64,000 bases of DNA from Crotophaga sulcirostris (lineage: Eukaryota > Chordata > Aves > Cuculiformes > Crotophagidae), in contig VYZB01000725.1 in assembly GCA_013397455.1 (NCBI GenBank), positions 87,546 through 151,545 of the forward strand, read 5' to 3'. The notes beneath the pieces were generated by a model. That model did not search any database. It was not told where the DNA came from and saw nothing but the letters and a program-made list of their open reading frames with translations. Of this stretch, positions 1 to 11,570 are shown in pieces. The position numbers and the translations under genes were made by a program. The first letter of the stretch is position 1. The number at the start of each line of letters is the position of its first letter.

Positions 1-25
1 CCCAGCTCCCTCAGTCGCTCCTCGT
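1..25 (-). mobile_element. CR1 LINE fragment cut by the left window edge
   Basis: The first 25 bases are identical to positions 46,164-46,188 inside the better preserved CR1 copy at 45.8 kb. Identity stops abruptly at base 26. By comparison with that copy this is the 5'-truncated inner end of a minus-sense CR1 element whose 3' part lies to the left of the window. The match is short but exact and comes from the region encoding the reverse-transcriptase C-terminus, so chance is unlikely. Confidence 0.8.
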
Positions 26-2647
26 GTATAAGCCAATTAGGTTAAAGAGAAGTCATACAAAATTCTCTTCTTTCGATTACACTTCTAACACAAGTCATTT
101 GGTAACATTTTGTTTGAATTTATGGGACTGTAAAATATCACTGCTGTCCTGGATCTGAAAAATTAACAGAATAGCTGGTTTCTGGAAGATCAGTTACAAT
201 CTTTACTTGAATGTTAAGCCATTTAACTATATTTTAGTTATTTCAACATTCAGTGTACTTAAAGTAATTTTTTTGTTTGGGACTACTGTATTGTCTATGC
301 TTTTAAAAGGAAGAGAAGTTAGTTACAGTTTGTATACTTAAGTAATGAAGGTTGAAAAGGTGAACAGAACAATATTCAAGTTCAGATTTTCATCACACTA
401 GTCCAAACGTACAATAGACTTCTAAGAGTGCTCACAAACTGATGTACTTTTTAAAGATAAAAGTTCTGGTAAACAACACATTCAAACTAATTAGTTACAA
501 CTGAACCTCTTTGGTGGCAACTTTTCTGCTATCTCTCATATTTCCTTCTTGCTGATATATATAGCAAAAAAACATCCCATAAAATACCCCACAGCACAAG
601 TTTGGAGAATGTTTTACATTTCTACAGCTGTTCTGTGTAAAAATAATAAAAAATCATGTTGAGTTACTAATTTATAGAAATTAGTAATGTGAAGAACTAG
701 TCTGCACCCAAACCTTCTGTTACCACTGGCTATCTAACAACTGTTATGCTTCACCTTGGAAGTCCTTCCAAGGTTGTACATGGCAGAGCAATGAGATCTG
801 GTTTGTTTCTACAGAAATACTGTGATTTTGGATCCAAATCCAATTTTAGAGGACAAAGTGTTACTACAGAAGTTTAAGATATTGGTTGGGTGAGGTTAGA
901 AAAGCCTTCAATGCCAGCTTCTGATCAGAGCAGGCCTTTGATACCTACAGAGAAGCAAGAACCTGACCTCAGCTGAAGAAAGTGGAGGTGAAAGCCAGGC
1001 TGTGATGGTTGAACACTGGGAGTATTGCCACTGGGAATATTTCTATACATCTGCATTATTCATTACACTGCAAAGCAGTCTTTATTTTAATGGCTAAAGA
1101 CAAACCAAAGCCATAAAACTTTTAGAACTGAAAGGCTAATCACATACCTGAATGCTTTTGAAACTCACATTTTTAACGATATTACTAAATAAAACTTTGC
1201 TGTTTGCTGTTTAGTTTGGCTAAAATCAATAAATAAAGCAATTAATAAATCCGTCACATAACTTCTGAATTATGAGCAAATAACATTTAAATAATCTTTC
1301 AAAAAGACTTTCCAGCAAATGCTGTCAAGAATTTCAAGTTCCCTTTCTGCCATTGTTCCAGCTGACATCCTCATCACAGAACACTGGGATGCCACAGAGG
1401 TGTGTGCTGTTTGGCAGAATCTATTTTCTTAAAGAGAAAGGGGAGAAAAATATTCACTACACTTATGCTTACTTTCTCCTGTAAATTTTATTTCCCAAGC
1501 ATTTGGTAAAAACATGTGCTTGAACAATCCACATGGTGGAATGTTGACATGACAACTGCACAGCACAGCTCCACTACACAAATTACTTTTATATCAGAAG
1601 AAAAAGGAAAAGCCTTTCCCAGAGAATGCTACATTCACAGAGGCCGTTCAAGGTCACATTCCTTACACTGTATTTTCTGTCACACAGGTTCATTTTATGA
1701 CAATTCAGAATCTATTTAAGATATGACATTCTCAAAGGTTCTGAAAAGAACTCTATTCCTCTGAGGTAGCACAGGGTAAATAATCCTATTTACAGTCAGA
1801 CTTCCAGAACTCTTTAGGTCTATTCCTGTGCCAGATGACTAGACTACAGTACTTCAAGTTTTGCCTCCAGATTTTATATGTTTAAGAAAACAGAAATCAC
1901 TGTTCCATCAAGCACATTCTTTCAGCCTATTATCAAACAGCCTTGTTACTTCAAGGGAAGTAACAGTAATGCTACAAACAGAAGCAGATTTTATGCTTTC
2001 CTTGTATATAAAACACTGTAGGTGCTACAAAGAGCATATACATTAGATACAATGCCTTTTATTTGATAGTTCTTAGTTTGCAAGAGAGCTAAATTTTAAA
2101 GGTCTGTGCAGCGTGACTGGTTTCACTCTACTGTAACTTTCACAATATCCATTTCCCATCAAGGAAATTAATTTCTCATAACGATGAGAACCCTGTACAT
2201 CCCAAAACGTGGAAGAAGAAAATGGACTCCACCATTCAAGCAAACAGTGCCTGAGTTTCAGGGACCCTTTTACACTGCTGAGTAACACAGCAAGCCAGTT
2301 GACACTATTTCAGCTTTTGTGGTTTCAGCCAGTGCAGATATCCCATAAGAAAGTGTGAAGAGTCAAGGTCAATTCTAAGATGCTATCTGATGCCACCATA
2401 CCTGAAGTGATCAAAATATTATGAACAAAATGAATTTTATTTGCCACCTTAGAGTCACAGCTTCTACAGCAAGCTGGAGCTTGGCCTGAAGCAGCTGTGC
2501 ACCCCAGAACGCATCCATGTAATAAATAACAGAAAGTAATTTGCTGATCATAAAGGAGTGAACCAAAAGGATGAGCTCACTGCTCTGAGCTTGGGAACCT
2601 CCTGTTTAGCAATAAAGATAACGGTACAGGCCCAGAGAGACCTCGTC
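26..2647. other. Unique AT-rich non-coding sequence
   Basis: No repeat, RNA gene or recognisable coding exon was seen here. Open frames are at most about 70 codons and look like chance. The composition is AT-rich with short A and T runs, as expected of intergenic or intronic vertebrate DNA. A fair minus-strand donor motif (TTCAG then GTATGTG) ends at about 1,147, but the only acceptor near it is weak. Confidence 0.6.
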
Positions 2648-3022
2648 TGACAAAGAAAAGACACACTATTATCCCAAGCAAGGACATGTATCACTAACAA
2701 TGTTTATGTTTAGATTGTATCAGCTAATTTGTAACCAAGCCGCTTGAAACTGCCTGAAGTAAGCTAAATACCAAACTTACCTGGGAACCGTCACAAGGCC
2801 TCTCTGAAAGGTTGTAACAAGACCCCAAGACAGAATAAAAAGGACTGTTTTAACCACTAAAATTTGCGAGCCTTGGGAGCGGTGACTCCCCGGCCGCCCA
2901 GCGCTGCTTTTGCTTTCCTATCTTAATAAATACTTACTGAACTCGATTGGAACTCTATTTGCCTTTATTCAACTATAACATCCATCTCGTTGTGCCCCGT
3001 GTTTTGGTTATGTTCTGCAACA
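2648..3022 (+). mobile_element. Solo LTR-like block (endogenous retrovirus or LTR element)
   Basis: The block has the architecture of a retroviral long terminal repeat read on the + strand. An AT-rich U3-like part is followed by a TATA-like AATAAAAAGG (about 2,834-2,843), a GC-rich stretch (about 2,868-2,910), a polyadenylation signal AATAAA (2,925-2,930) and a T-rich U5-like tail. Candidate ends start with TG and finish with CA: either 2,648 to 3,022, or the inner pair 2,701 to 2,980, whose ends TGTT...AACA form a short inverted repeat. I could not find a convincing target-site duplication for either pair. No primer-binding site or internal viral gene follows, so a solo LTR is the simplest reading. 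A gene promoter or terminal exon is the alternative. The family is not identified. Confidence 0.5.
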
Positions 3023-6000
3023 GTCACTTAACCCTCTGTTCCAGCCTGCATGCACACAATTAGAAATGGCATTTGCGAAAGGTATCATGGCCTATTGAAC
3101 AGCTGTTAACACAAGGATCATGCTTCTGTCAACTGTATTCACAGGCTGACAACATGCAGAGCCATTACATACGTGTGGTAATTGTGCTTTTCTCTACCAA
3201 CCTCTCATAAGGTCTGCTTGAACAGAAGCTATTACAGCATTATTAGAAGTTGATTGGTAAGGAGCTCCCGAAGTTCTGTTTCCACTACATTTTTCTCCTT
3301 ACGTGTGCATGTGTATCGGTCATAGTTAGTATTTGCCTGCACTGCTGCAGAGGCTTGTTCCACCTTTCCACATCACTAACTTTTTACATCTTTTTAATCT
3401 GTCATTCCCTTGTACCAAATCTTAAATCACACTGATTTCCTTTGCCTGAAATCATAGCAGGGACCATGACAAAATCAGACTGTACTGTGAACAGACTTAA
3501 ATCGATTTTTCAAAGGGATTTAGACAAGTAATTCCCCTGGCATCCAGCACAAATCCTTACCAATAATTAGGGCTGTAATGAGAACAGGGTGTTCTCTTCA
3601 AGGTGCTAGCAAAAAGAGGAAAACACCTGCCTTCAGGAGGCCCAATTGGTTTCTTTGCCCTGCACCAGGAACCCGAGAGCAGCACTTTCTGTTTGCCTGG
3701 TCTTGGTCCTGCTCCCCCACTCAGCAGAGAGCAGGACCCCGAAGGGCAGCGAAGGAGGGGTGCCCACCAGAAACCAGCATAGCTCACTGCCACTCTGCAA
3801 ACACTGCTGTCAAGACCTTCCCTTAAACACACAAACTACAGAGGCACGCGCTCTCCCACATACACTCCAAGCCACCATTCATTTACATTTTAAGTCAACT
3901 TTCATTTACTTAGGTGATGCGACAGGTTCCTTTATTACCTTGGTATTACGGAATGTTTCACTGTTTCTGTTCACAATTGCTTTCAAGCCATATTATACTC
4001 ACTGTGTGCTCTGGCTGGCTAATAATTTCATTACTAACAGCCAGTAAATGAATGATTTTCCAGTAGTGTAATGTTCTAGCAACAAGCTATAAAAATAGCA
4101 AAGACACTGAAACACAAATGAGGCTGCCAAGCATATACTTAGGAGTGGGAATAATTCCAAAATGAGATCCTTTACTGACTAATACATGGTCATTCAGAAA
4201 ATTAACAGCTTTCAGGATCACCTTAATTATAAGACTGTTTAAAATACAATCTCTCAACAAAGAATTTCACTTTACTGAAGAAATAAATAGGTTTTTTTCT
4301 TTTTAAATGCAAGCATTCCTTACCAATTTTGTGTGGAACAGTTCAATATTCAGCTGTAAATATGAGAAGTCCTAGTAGGATCATCTCATTAGCTACTTAA
4401 CAACACAAAACCGAAATCATAAGATGATCCTATTACTTAACAGAGATCTTCAGCAGAAAACTGTTGGCTACGGAGTGCATCCAAGAACAGCAAGCTGTAT
4501 TTCATAACTCATAAGTTATTTGAGTTGAAGCATTATGATTTTAGGACGTTTGTCACTAAAAACATCAGGCAAGAGCCACTCCTCTACACACTTAGCACTG
4601 AATTGGAACATCTATGACAAAAAATGCTATTGCTTATTACCTAACAGACACAGTGAGATTGTGAGTGTGTGCACATTGTAACATGACCCAATTTTTTATT
4701 TTTTTTTAATTTTTCAGCAATGACACAGTTAATTTGTGCTTCGTCTAAGTTTATCTGTGTAAAGTATAAAAGGTTTACTTACAAGAGTTTGAGACCAAGA
4801 AACTGATACAGACACTAGGAACTGCAACAGAGAAGTGTTTGGTGCTTTTAAGCACAGAAGAGTGGCATTTGAAGCACATCGGGGCTGCTGAGGCACAACT
4901 ATGATGGCAATAATCCAAGAAGAAACACAATGGAATCTCTTACTACAGTTCCTCTATGGTTAGATGCACTTAACCAACAAATCTTGAGCTCCGGGTACCT
5001 ATATTTACAGTGCTTTCCACATGGAGGAACTTCTGTTATCAGCTGTCATTATAGCATAGCTTTCTAAATATTGTTCAATGTGATGTCAAAACTGGGACTT
5101 GACTGCACGACTGAGTGACATTTGAGTCACAGCACCCGTAACTGAAATACTACGGAGCAGCACGATTCTCCCATGGCAAAAGGCTACTAAGCACGTGAAT
5201 GGATTTGTTTCTACAAACGATTTAGTTTAGTTGTTTTGTTTCAGTCACTCTTCCACTGGCGCAGCTGCTGTCTCTAAACACAACCAGTATGATCATTCTG
5301 CCAGCTCTACAACTGCCTCACTCACCAGCCATCACAGCACAGGAAATATCACTGTTTTAAAGCAGGAAAGCATCTGTTAGAAATTTCTGACTACAATCAC
5401 AGAGGTGAGCAGGAACTCTCTCTTTTACTATCAGTCCCTAAACGGTGAGTTCTCCATTTTGGAGCAACTTAGGCAAACTGGGGCAAGGGTGGGGGATAAG
5501 AAGCTGCACTTCTTTCATCATCAGAAACTGAGAAAACCTTGTCTAAAAATGGAGGGAATTTTTTTATTTGTTATGAACAGAAACAACCCAATTTTTTTTT
5601 TTATTATGTATATTTTTCATTTGACTTTTCCCCTGAAAAAGGCTCCTGCAGTGATGCACTGGCTCCTATCACTAGGGCAGATAAACAAATTTATTGGAGG
5701 GGGGAAAAGAAGAAAGCATAACCTGGAAAACGTCTTCAACATAAGCAACAACCCAGTTGACCCTACTTATTTTGGGAGGTGCAAGTATAACCAGAGCACA
5801 AAGGGATAAGGATTTTGCATTTCAAATTCTTCCTTCAGAAATTATAATTGATACTATAAACACAGACGTGTTCTATAGTTTGCTCCAGAAGGATCTTACA
5901 GACAACCAACATAGTTAATTTTCCCGCAGCTGAAACAAGTCAAATAGCACCAATAAAAAACATTTAAGAAATACCTCAGCAGACATTCCAAGTCTCAAAG

Positions 6001-6229
6001 AAACAGAGGTAAACTAAGTCCTAACTAACTACAAAGAAGATGAAAAACTAATGCATTCCTAACTGTAGCACCACTAGAGGAATTACATCTCCTAAATGCT
6101 AGCTAGGACAAAATAATTAATGCTTCTTTTATCTATTAACTCTCATGTCTGCTACTTGCCGATCCCTGAAAAATGAGCTGAAAAGGAGACTCTGCATATT
6201 CTAATCTTTAGATAATGCCCAGAAGCATT
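3023..6229. other. Unique non-coding sequence with one GC-richer patch
   Basis: Mostly AT-rich single-copy sequence. A GC-richer patch at about 3,578-3,832 is open on both strands for 80-90 codons, which suggests composition rather than coding. Within it the minus strand has a pyrimidine-rich acceptor next to a 45-nt segment (about 3,561-3,605) and an ATTG/GTAAGG donor. On the + strand 5,329-5,404 is flanked by an acceptor-like CCAG and an AGAG/GTGAGC donor and is open in one frame. No known protein is recognisable in either segment. Confidence 0.5.
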
Positions 6230-6330
6230 CACTCTGGGAGTCAGGAAGGTTTCTATAGTATTCCTGGCTTTGTCACTAACCTGTTGGGTGACCTGGGACA
6301 AGTTGCCTAACTTGAAGATGTCTCTGAGAA
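6230..6330 (+). repeat. MIR/CORE-SINE-like fragment, sense on + strand
   Basis: The segment follows the order of the conserved MIR core: GGGAGTCAGGA, then a TTCCTGGCTTTGTCACTAAC block, then a TGGGTGACCTGGGACAAGTT block, then a run resembling the 'CTAACTT..TCTCTG' part. These correspond to the well-known 'gggagtcagga...ctggctctgccact...gtgaccttgggcaagt...ctctctg' signature. It is clearly diverged, as expected of an ancient amniote SINE. It was recognised by eye; a repeat-library alignment would give true ends and subfamily. Confidence 0.6.
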
Positions 6331-8365
6331 CACCTGTACCCATCATGAACTGATGTGCAAACACCTACAAGTGTAGTGGTACCGTGTGCTGAATACACAG
6401 CTTTTCAGAGACAAAAGGACTCTTCTGGTGCAAACCAAAAGCCTGTTGACATACCAGTCCCGGACGTAGGAGCAGACACACTAATTGGCAGGGAAAGGTG
6501 TCTGATCACAGTAGCAGTGTTGGTCCTTACTGATATTATTCCCACACAGCTCAAGCAGGGGTTCATCAACAGTCCCAATAGAAATTTTCCTTGTGAAGGC
6601 CTTGACAGCAATCCCTTTGTGGGAAGAGGGCTAGGAGCTCACGACAGTTAAAACTCAAACATCACCACCACAACAGGCAATGATTCATCAGCCATTTTAC
6701 CTTATTCTTCCTTTGTTGCTGTGAGGGTATTAGAGTTCAACAAGGGCAGATATTCCAGTGCAAGAGGTAGCTTATTTCAGCCTTTTATCAGTAGATATTA
6801 CAGTGAGATAAGGCCAGGAAGGACCATCTACCTGCAGGAGGAGAGACTGGAAAAATCCCAAGATGTCAAGGTAACAAAGGAAGGGAGGGTTATAAGCAGT
6901 TGAGGGGAAGGAAAAAGGACAAGATGGGGGGGGGGTGGAGGGGGGGGGGAAGAAATGCATAAGAATAATGACTCCAAAACTTTTTCTGGATCTGCACTTC
7001 CCTGTTCAGAGAGGCACAGCTGAGACAGTGTGGCTGGCTCTGTGACAAATGTGAAAAAATAAGCCAATTTGAGCTGGCTGTTAGCAGTCGGAGCACAGCG
7101 TCTCAGATAAATGAGTGTCTGCCTCAGGTATGGCAGCAGATCTTCCTGGACCAGTCTCGAGAGACTTGCCAGGATTGCAGCAGCCCTTAGCCATCAAAAG
7201 CAGCAAGAAAGTTCTCTTCAATCTCCCATCCCTGTGGTAAAAGGTGACCTTGAAGTAGAATTTTCTTCTTCTTCCTGCCCTCTGTTCATCATACCAACTC
7301 CATCCTTCCTCATATCTTACAGCCAGACATGTTGTCTTATTTAACAGTAGATAAAACCAACACTTTCCCAGCACAGTTGCTCAAACTGATCTGTGTGGGT
7401 TGTCACACCTCCAACTGTATTGCTGTCTCTAACTCGAAATGGTATTTTCAGCCTGCTCTCATGTTTGCCAGGAGTCCCAGTTTGGCTTGGAAGCTCCCGC
7501 CTGTCTATCCTCATTTGAGGTAACGGCCTCTTATCAGGGAACGGTGTGCAGAGAAGAGTCCATGCAGTGCCCTGTGCCTGCTGCTCTTGCCAGCCATCAT
7601 GGTTACCAAGGCTGTTGTCTCCCTCAGACCAATATTTCACTTGCTGATGCTGCTCCTCCTGCTACCTTTTTTTTTCCTAAACAGGAAGAAAAACAAAACA
7701 CGCAAACCCCTCAAACAAAATGAAAAGACAGAATAATATCCACAGTGGTGCTGTTTGCTCACCCTTGCCTTCAAAGCCTTACAAAGAAAGAACAACATCT
7801 TTGGCTCCTTTCCTAATCCCACAGTAAAAGGAGCCACATAGAGCAATTCTTGTCAAGGACTGAGGAAGACGGCTTGAAAAAGAGAAGAAAGATATAGAAA
7901 GAATGAATAAGAACCAAGAGCAAAAAAAAAAAAACCAACCATAAAACTATTTAAATCTTGATAGTATTAAAAGGATCTGACATTTACTCTCTAGGAGGAA
8001 AGAGAGCTGCAGGCCTGTTGATCACTTCTGACCAACCACATGGGGCCATGGAGGTTTCTTTCAAGGGCCGAAACTTCACCAGGAGATGGAAGTAGCTGCA
8101 TGTATAGAACTACAGATCTTTTTGGCAGGTCAGTGGGAAGGCATCCATACTCAGAGATCTTTTGTGAAACATTCCCTAGTCAAAACTTCCTTCTATTCTG
8201 AGACGGCACTGTCGTTTCCCATGCCAATGCTCAGATTATCACACCCGCACTCAGACAATGGAATATGTTATTTTCAAGGAACAAATCAGTATGATTTCCA
8301 TGGCAATAGCAAGGAATGTGGCAAGGCTGTTTGAAAAGAGTTGATTTGGTGAGAAAGTTTTTTGA
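6331..8365. other. Unique non-coding sequence around a G-run
   Basis: No gene or interspersed repeat was recognised. The notable item is the G-run pair at 6,926-6,949, listed separately. Frames of 60-99 codons on both strands between 6,720 and 7,850 overlap one another and show no family motif. Confidence 0.5.
6926..6949 (+). repeat. G-homopolymer pair
   Basis: Ten G, then T, GG, A, and ten more G. It sits inside a wider purine-rich stretch (about 6,900-6,955). It is a low-complexity tract with clear potential for a G-quadruplex on the + strand, and it is prone to sequencing-length error. Confidence 0.9.
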
Positions 8366-8472
8366 GAAGAATAAAAATAATAAAATAAAATAATAAAATT
8401 TTTGGGTTTAATAAAAAAAATTAATAATTTTTAAAAATTTAAGCAAAAAAAATTGGTTTTAATAAAAACCAA
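8366..8472. repeat. A/T-rich low-complexity tract with a small hairpin
   Basis: An irregular AATAA/TAAAA-type simple sequence begins at about 8,366 and runs into mixed A and T runs. At its right end TTGGTTTT (8,453-8,460) and AAAACCAA (8,465-8,472) form a perfect 8-bp inverted repeat with a 4-base spacer. This is probably just simple-sequence drift. Confidence 0.8.
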
Positions 8473-8682
8473 CACATTTAGGATTTCAAATGGAGTCCAA
8501 GCTCCTCTGAGGACGCCAGGTAACAAATTTCTATGGATTGCTGCGATTTATCATGCACTTGTGATTTTAACCTTATACTCCAAATTATCATAGCGCAAGC
8601 CAACTTGCAACTACTTCTCCCAACAAGTGGTTTTTACATAATCAGATTACAAAATATTACCCCAGTTACATGTGGGGACCAA

Positions 8683-8785
8683 CACAAATGGAGGCAAGAT
8701 GATTCACCCATGCCCACACAGTAGGTCAGTGACCAGGTAAGCGATAGAAGCAAGCCTCGGTGTCCCGGCTCTGCGCACTTTTCTC
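8683..8785 (-). repeat. MIR/CORE-SINE-like fragment, sense on - strand
   Basis: The + strand carries the reverse complement of the MIR core: GGAGGCAAGATGATTCACCC, then CCCACACAGTAGGTCAGTGA, then a segment resembling 'gatagaagcaag..ctcggtgtcccggctc'. It parallels the common 'cacacagcaggtcagtggcagagccaggaatagaacccaggtctcctgactcc' layout. Moderately diverged. Confidence 0.55.
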
Positions 8786-8949
8786 TCTCACCAGCATTGA
8801 GCATGTTGAGGGGAGAAGCAAAATTCACAGGAGGATCTGAATCACTTGGAGATGACCTGCAAATAATGCATGCTTAAACAAAAATGATTCTTGCGGAGAT
8901 CTGCTTTTATAAATATACAGGCTTGTTCTCCTCTTTCATTTTCTTTCAG

Positions 8950-9111
8950 CTTCTGAGAAGACTTCAGCAATCTCAGCCTTATGGGACAGAGATTGGCTTG
9001 TGGCCACAGATTTCACACTTGGTTTCATGAGCAAAATCTAAACAGGCCTCGACTGCAAAGACCGTCGTGAGCAGCTGAGCTGCAGATGGATTTCTGTGGA
9101 GGGCAAGAGAG
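8950..9111 (+). other. Candidate spliced exon, apparently non-coding
   Basis: A long pyrimidine tract ending in TTTCTTTCAG precedes base 8,950, and AGAG/GTAAGA follows base 9,111. Both are near-consensus splice sites. The 162-nt segment has stop codons in all three frames, so it cannot be an internal coding exon. It could be a 5'-UTR or lncRNA exon, a stop-containing 'poison' exon, or a chance pseudo-exon. There is no transcript evidence. The sites are clearly visible, but that the segment is used is inference. Confidence 0.25.
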
Positions 9112-11238
9112 GTAAGAATTCAAAAAATCTATTGAACATTTAGAAACACTTAAGAGACTGGAAAAGCAGCTTCCTGTATCACGTTTAATGTTTCAAATGG
9201 TTCAGCAGCTGGAAAAGCAATCTTCTAGTGTTAACATTTAATAGTCTGTGCCAGTGAACTAAAGGGAAATTGTAAAATATATTTAACCTGCAGAAGTCTT
9301 TTATAAGAAAGAAAAATAAGTTTCCAGAAGTAGTGTTTTGGTGTGGTGGGTCTTCTTCATAATCTATAAAAATAAAGCCTGGAAGAATGGTAATGACATT
9401 AGCTACATATTAATTACCAAATGACAATTAGTCTCTCACCTAAAAGCAAGCATCAGTAGTAACTCAGCAGTTTTCATTTTTTAGGGGCTTATGCCATCAT
9501 CAGGGGTTTTGATCCACACAGGCACATGCCTTGCAAACATTTATTGAAGTGTCAAAGCCCCAGACCTCAAAGTTAAGTTATCAGCCAAACAACAGTTTAA
9601 ATTCATCAAAAGCAGGCATTAAATTTAATGGGATTTGAATTAGCAATGGACCAAAATCCAAACCTTACAATCCTCTCAAAACAAAACCACAAGCAGGCCT
9701 GTCTCATTTTGAGACAAGAACCACAAACAGCGAAATTAAATCTTTCATTTTTCCAGGTCTGGACAAGCCTCAAGGCTAAAAAAAGTTGTAGTCCTTACAG
9801 GCACATCACAGAAAACAGCAGGAAAAAAAAAGAACAAGAGTGTGTAAAATTAAATGAAGAAACAACTCAGTATAATGCACTGTAGCGACATTCACTCGGT
9901 ACAAATAGTGTGGTCACTGATGGATATCACCCTAGGACCTCAGGGCTCTAACACTTGAATTAACATGAAAATATGCAAACATTTCATTTGGTGCTAGTTT
10001 TTGCGTTTGGCCACAGAAGGAGATGTGCACACACAAAACAAAAACCATAAGAGAAATTATAGACAATGACCATTATAGGCAATGAAGAACAAATGGTAGA
10101 AGGAAAAAAACCTTATCTAAAACAAAGGCAAAACTTCCTTATGATGACAGAATTGCAGTGGTATAGAAGAGAACATAAAAATACAGATGCTGAACAAGTG
10201 GGGACAGCAGAGGTTGGTGCTGCCAGAAGGTGTGGCCCAACCCCTTCCCAAAACCCTGAGCCAGCAGTCTGAGCCATAACTCTTCAAAAGTATTTGGGGT
10301 TAGCAACAGGTACAACAATACACATTATCTGAGTCATGGAAACACCTTGGGAATTTTTAAGCATTCACAGGTGAAGTAAGAAAGGCACCTGAAAATTAAT
10401 TTACTGTATTAGAGATAAAATTATTTGCTTCTATATCACAGCCACATTGCTTTCATAACTGAAAATGTGTCCAAACAGTTTTTATGAAAAGCATTTAACA
10501 TCTCTGACAGATACATACTCTCCACCATTTAAGTTAAAATCTTACAGTAGAGATACGAGTTATTAGGTAGAAATTATGGGATCTCAGTGGTATTTCTGCC
10601 ACGACAGGCTTTATTTTGTGTAATTTAACAATAAACTCATTATATTAACTGAATTCAATAGAAACAGTGAGAGGAATCCTGCTAATTTAATACTGAACAT
10701 CAAAAAGCCTCTGAATGTGTTAAAAGAATGAACACAGAATGAATTAGAGGAATGGTTTCATAAAGAAGAAAGAAGCTTCCATTTCCTCAGAATGCTCATA
10801 CTGAATTTAAAATTACTATGTCTGACTTGATATTAAATGGTTGAGACATATGGTTACTGTTCGAGACCGGATACAGGGCTTGACTTGACCTAGTATAGCC
10901 CTTGTTACATTTTTTTAGCATAGAGAAATCTTCTATAGGGCTTGCCACAAAAAGGCACCACTCCTACCCCTGTTAGCACACGGGTAATATCAGCAATGCC
11001 ATTCTTCCTCCTGCTTTGAATGTGGAAAGCAAGAACAGGCTCAGTCACATCACAGCTCAGCCAGCAGAGATTAGCTAGCAGCACTCATCACAGTAGGCTC
11101 CTTGGGCAGCAGACCTCTGTCACCAGTGACAACGTCTTTGGGTTGAAACTCAAAGCACTATTCTTAAATTCCTTCACAAGGATTACAGCAAGGCCCAGAG
11201 GTTTCTCCACTGTATCAATTTGTGTCTGTCTTGACTTT
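9112..11238. other. Unique non-coding sequence
   Basis: AT-rich single-copy DNA without recognisable genes. It contains the imperfect duplication at 9,158-9,244. Open frames reach about 93 codons and have no family resemblance. Confidence 0.55.
9158..9244 (+). repeat. Imperfect tandem duplication, period about 51 bp
   Basis: CTGGAAAAGCAGCTTCC... (9,158-9,190) and CTGGAAAAGCAATCTTC... (9,209-9,244) align along their length, both ending in a TTTAAT motif, with substitutions and small gaps. It looks like an old local duplication. It starts 47 bp after the candidate exon at 8,950-9,111. Confidence 0.5.
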
Positions 11239-11570
11239 TCACAGTGTCACAGTATCACAAGGTTGGAAAGGACCTTTGAGATCATCGAGTTCAACTTATA
11301 ATCCAACACTAACACCAACATCAACCCATCATCTAAACCATGGCACTGAGTGCCTCATACAATCTCTTCTTAAACACCTCCAGGGACGGTGACTCCACCA
11401 CCTCCCCAGGCAGTGCATTCCAATGGCCAATCACCCTTTCAGTGAAGAATTTTTTCCCAATATCAAGCCTAAACCCGCCCTGACAAAGTTTGAGTCCATG
11501 TCCTCTTGTTCTGTCACCAGGTCACCTGAGAGAAGAGATCAATCCCTGTCTGACTGCAATCTCCTTTTGT
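11239..11570 (-). mobile_element. CR1 LINE, 5'-truncated copy
   Basis: Reading right to left this is the 3' end of a CR1 non-LTR retrotransposon. The left end shows 8-bp terminal units (TCACAGTG, TCACAGTA, TCACAAGG), then GGTTGGAAAGGACCTTTGAG, then sequence collinear with the copies at 28.0 and 45.8 kb. Homology stops at about 11,570, so only the 3' UTR and the last part of the reverse-transcriptase region remain. No target-site duplication is visible, as is usual for CR1. Its open frames are not host genes. Confidence 0.93.

Noticed and set aside
3557..3832. GC-richer patch open on both strands
   Set aside because: Open both ways, which points to base composition; a short splice-like segment inside it is too weak to call.
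4787..4824. Minus-strand 38-nt segment between acceptor and donor motifs
   Set aside because: Very short, ordinary signals; such pairs arise often by chance in vertebrate introns.
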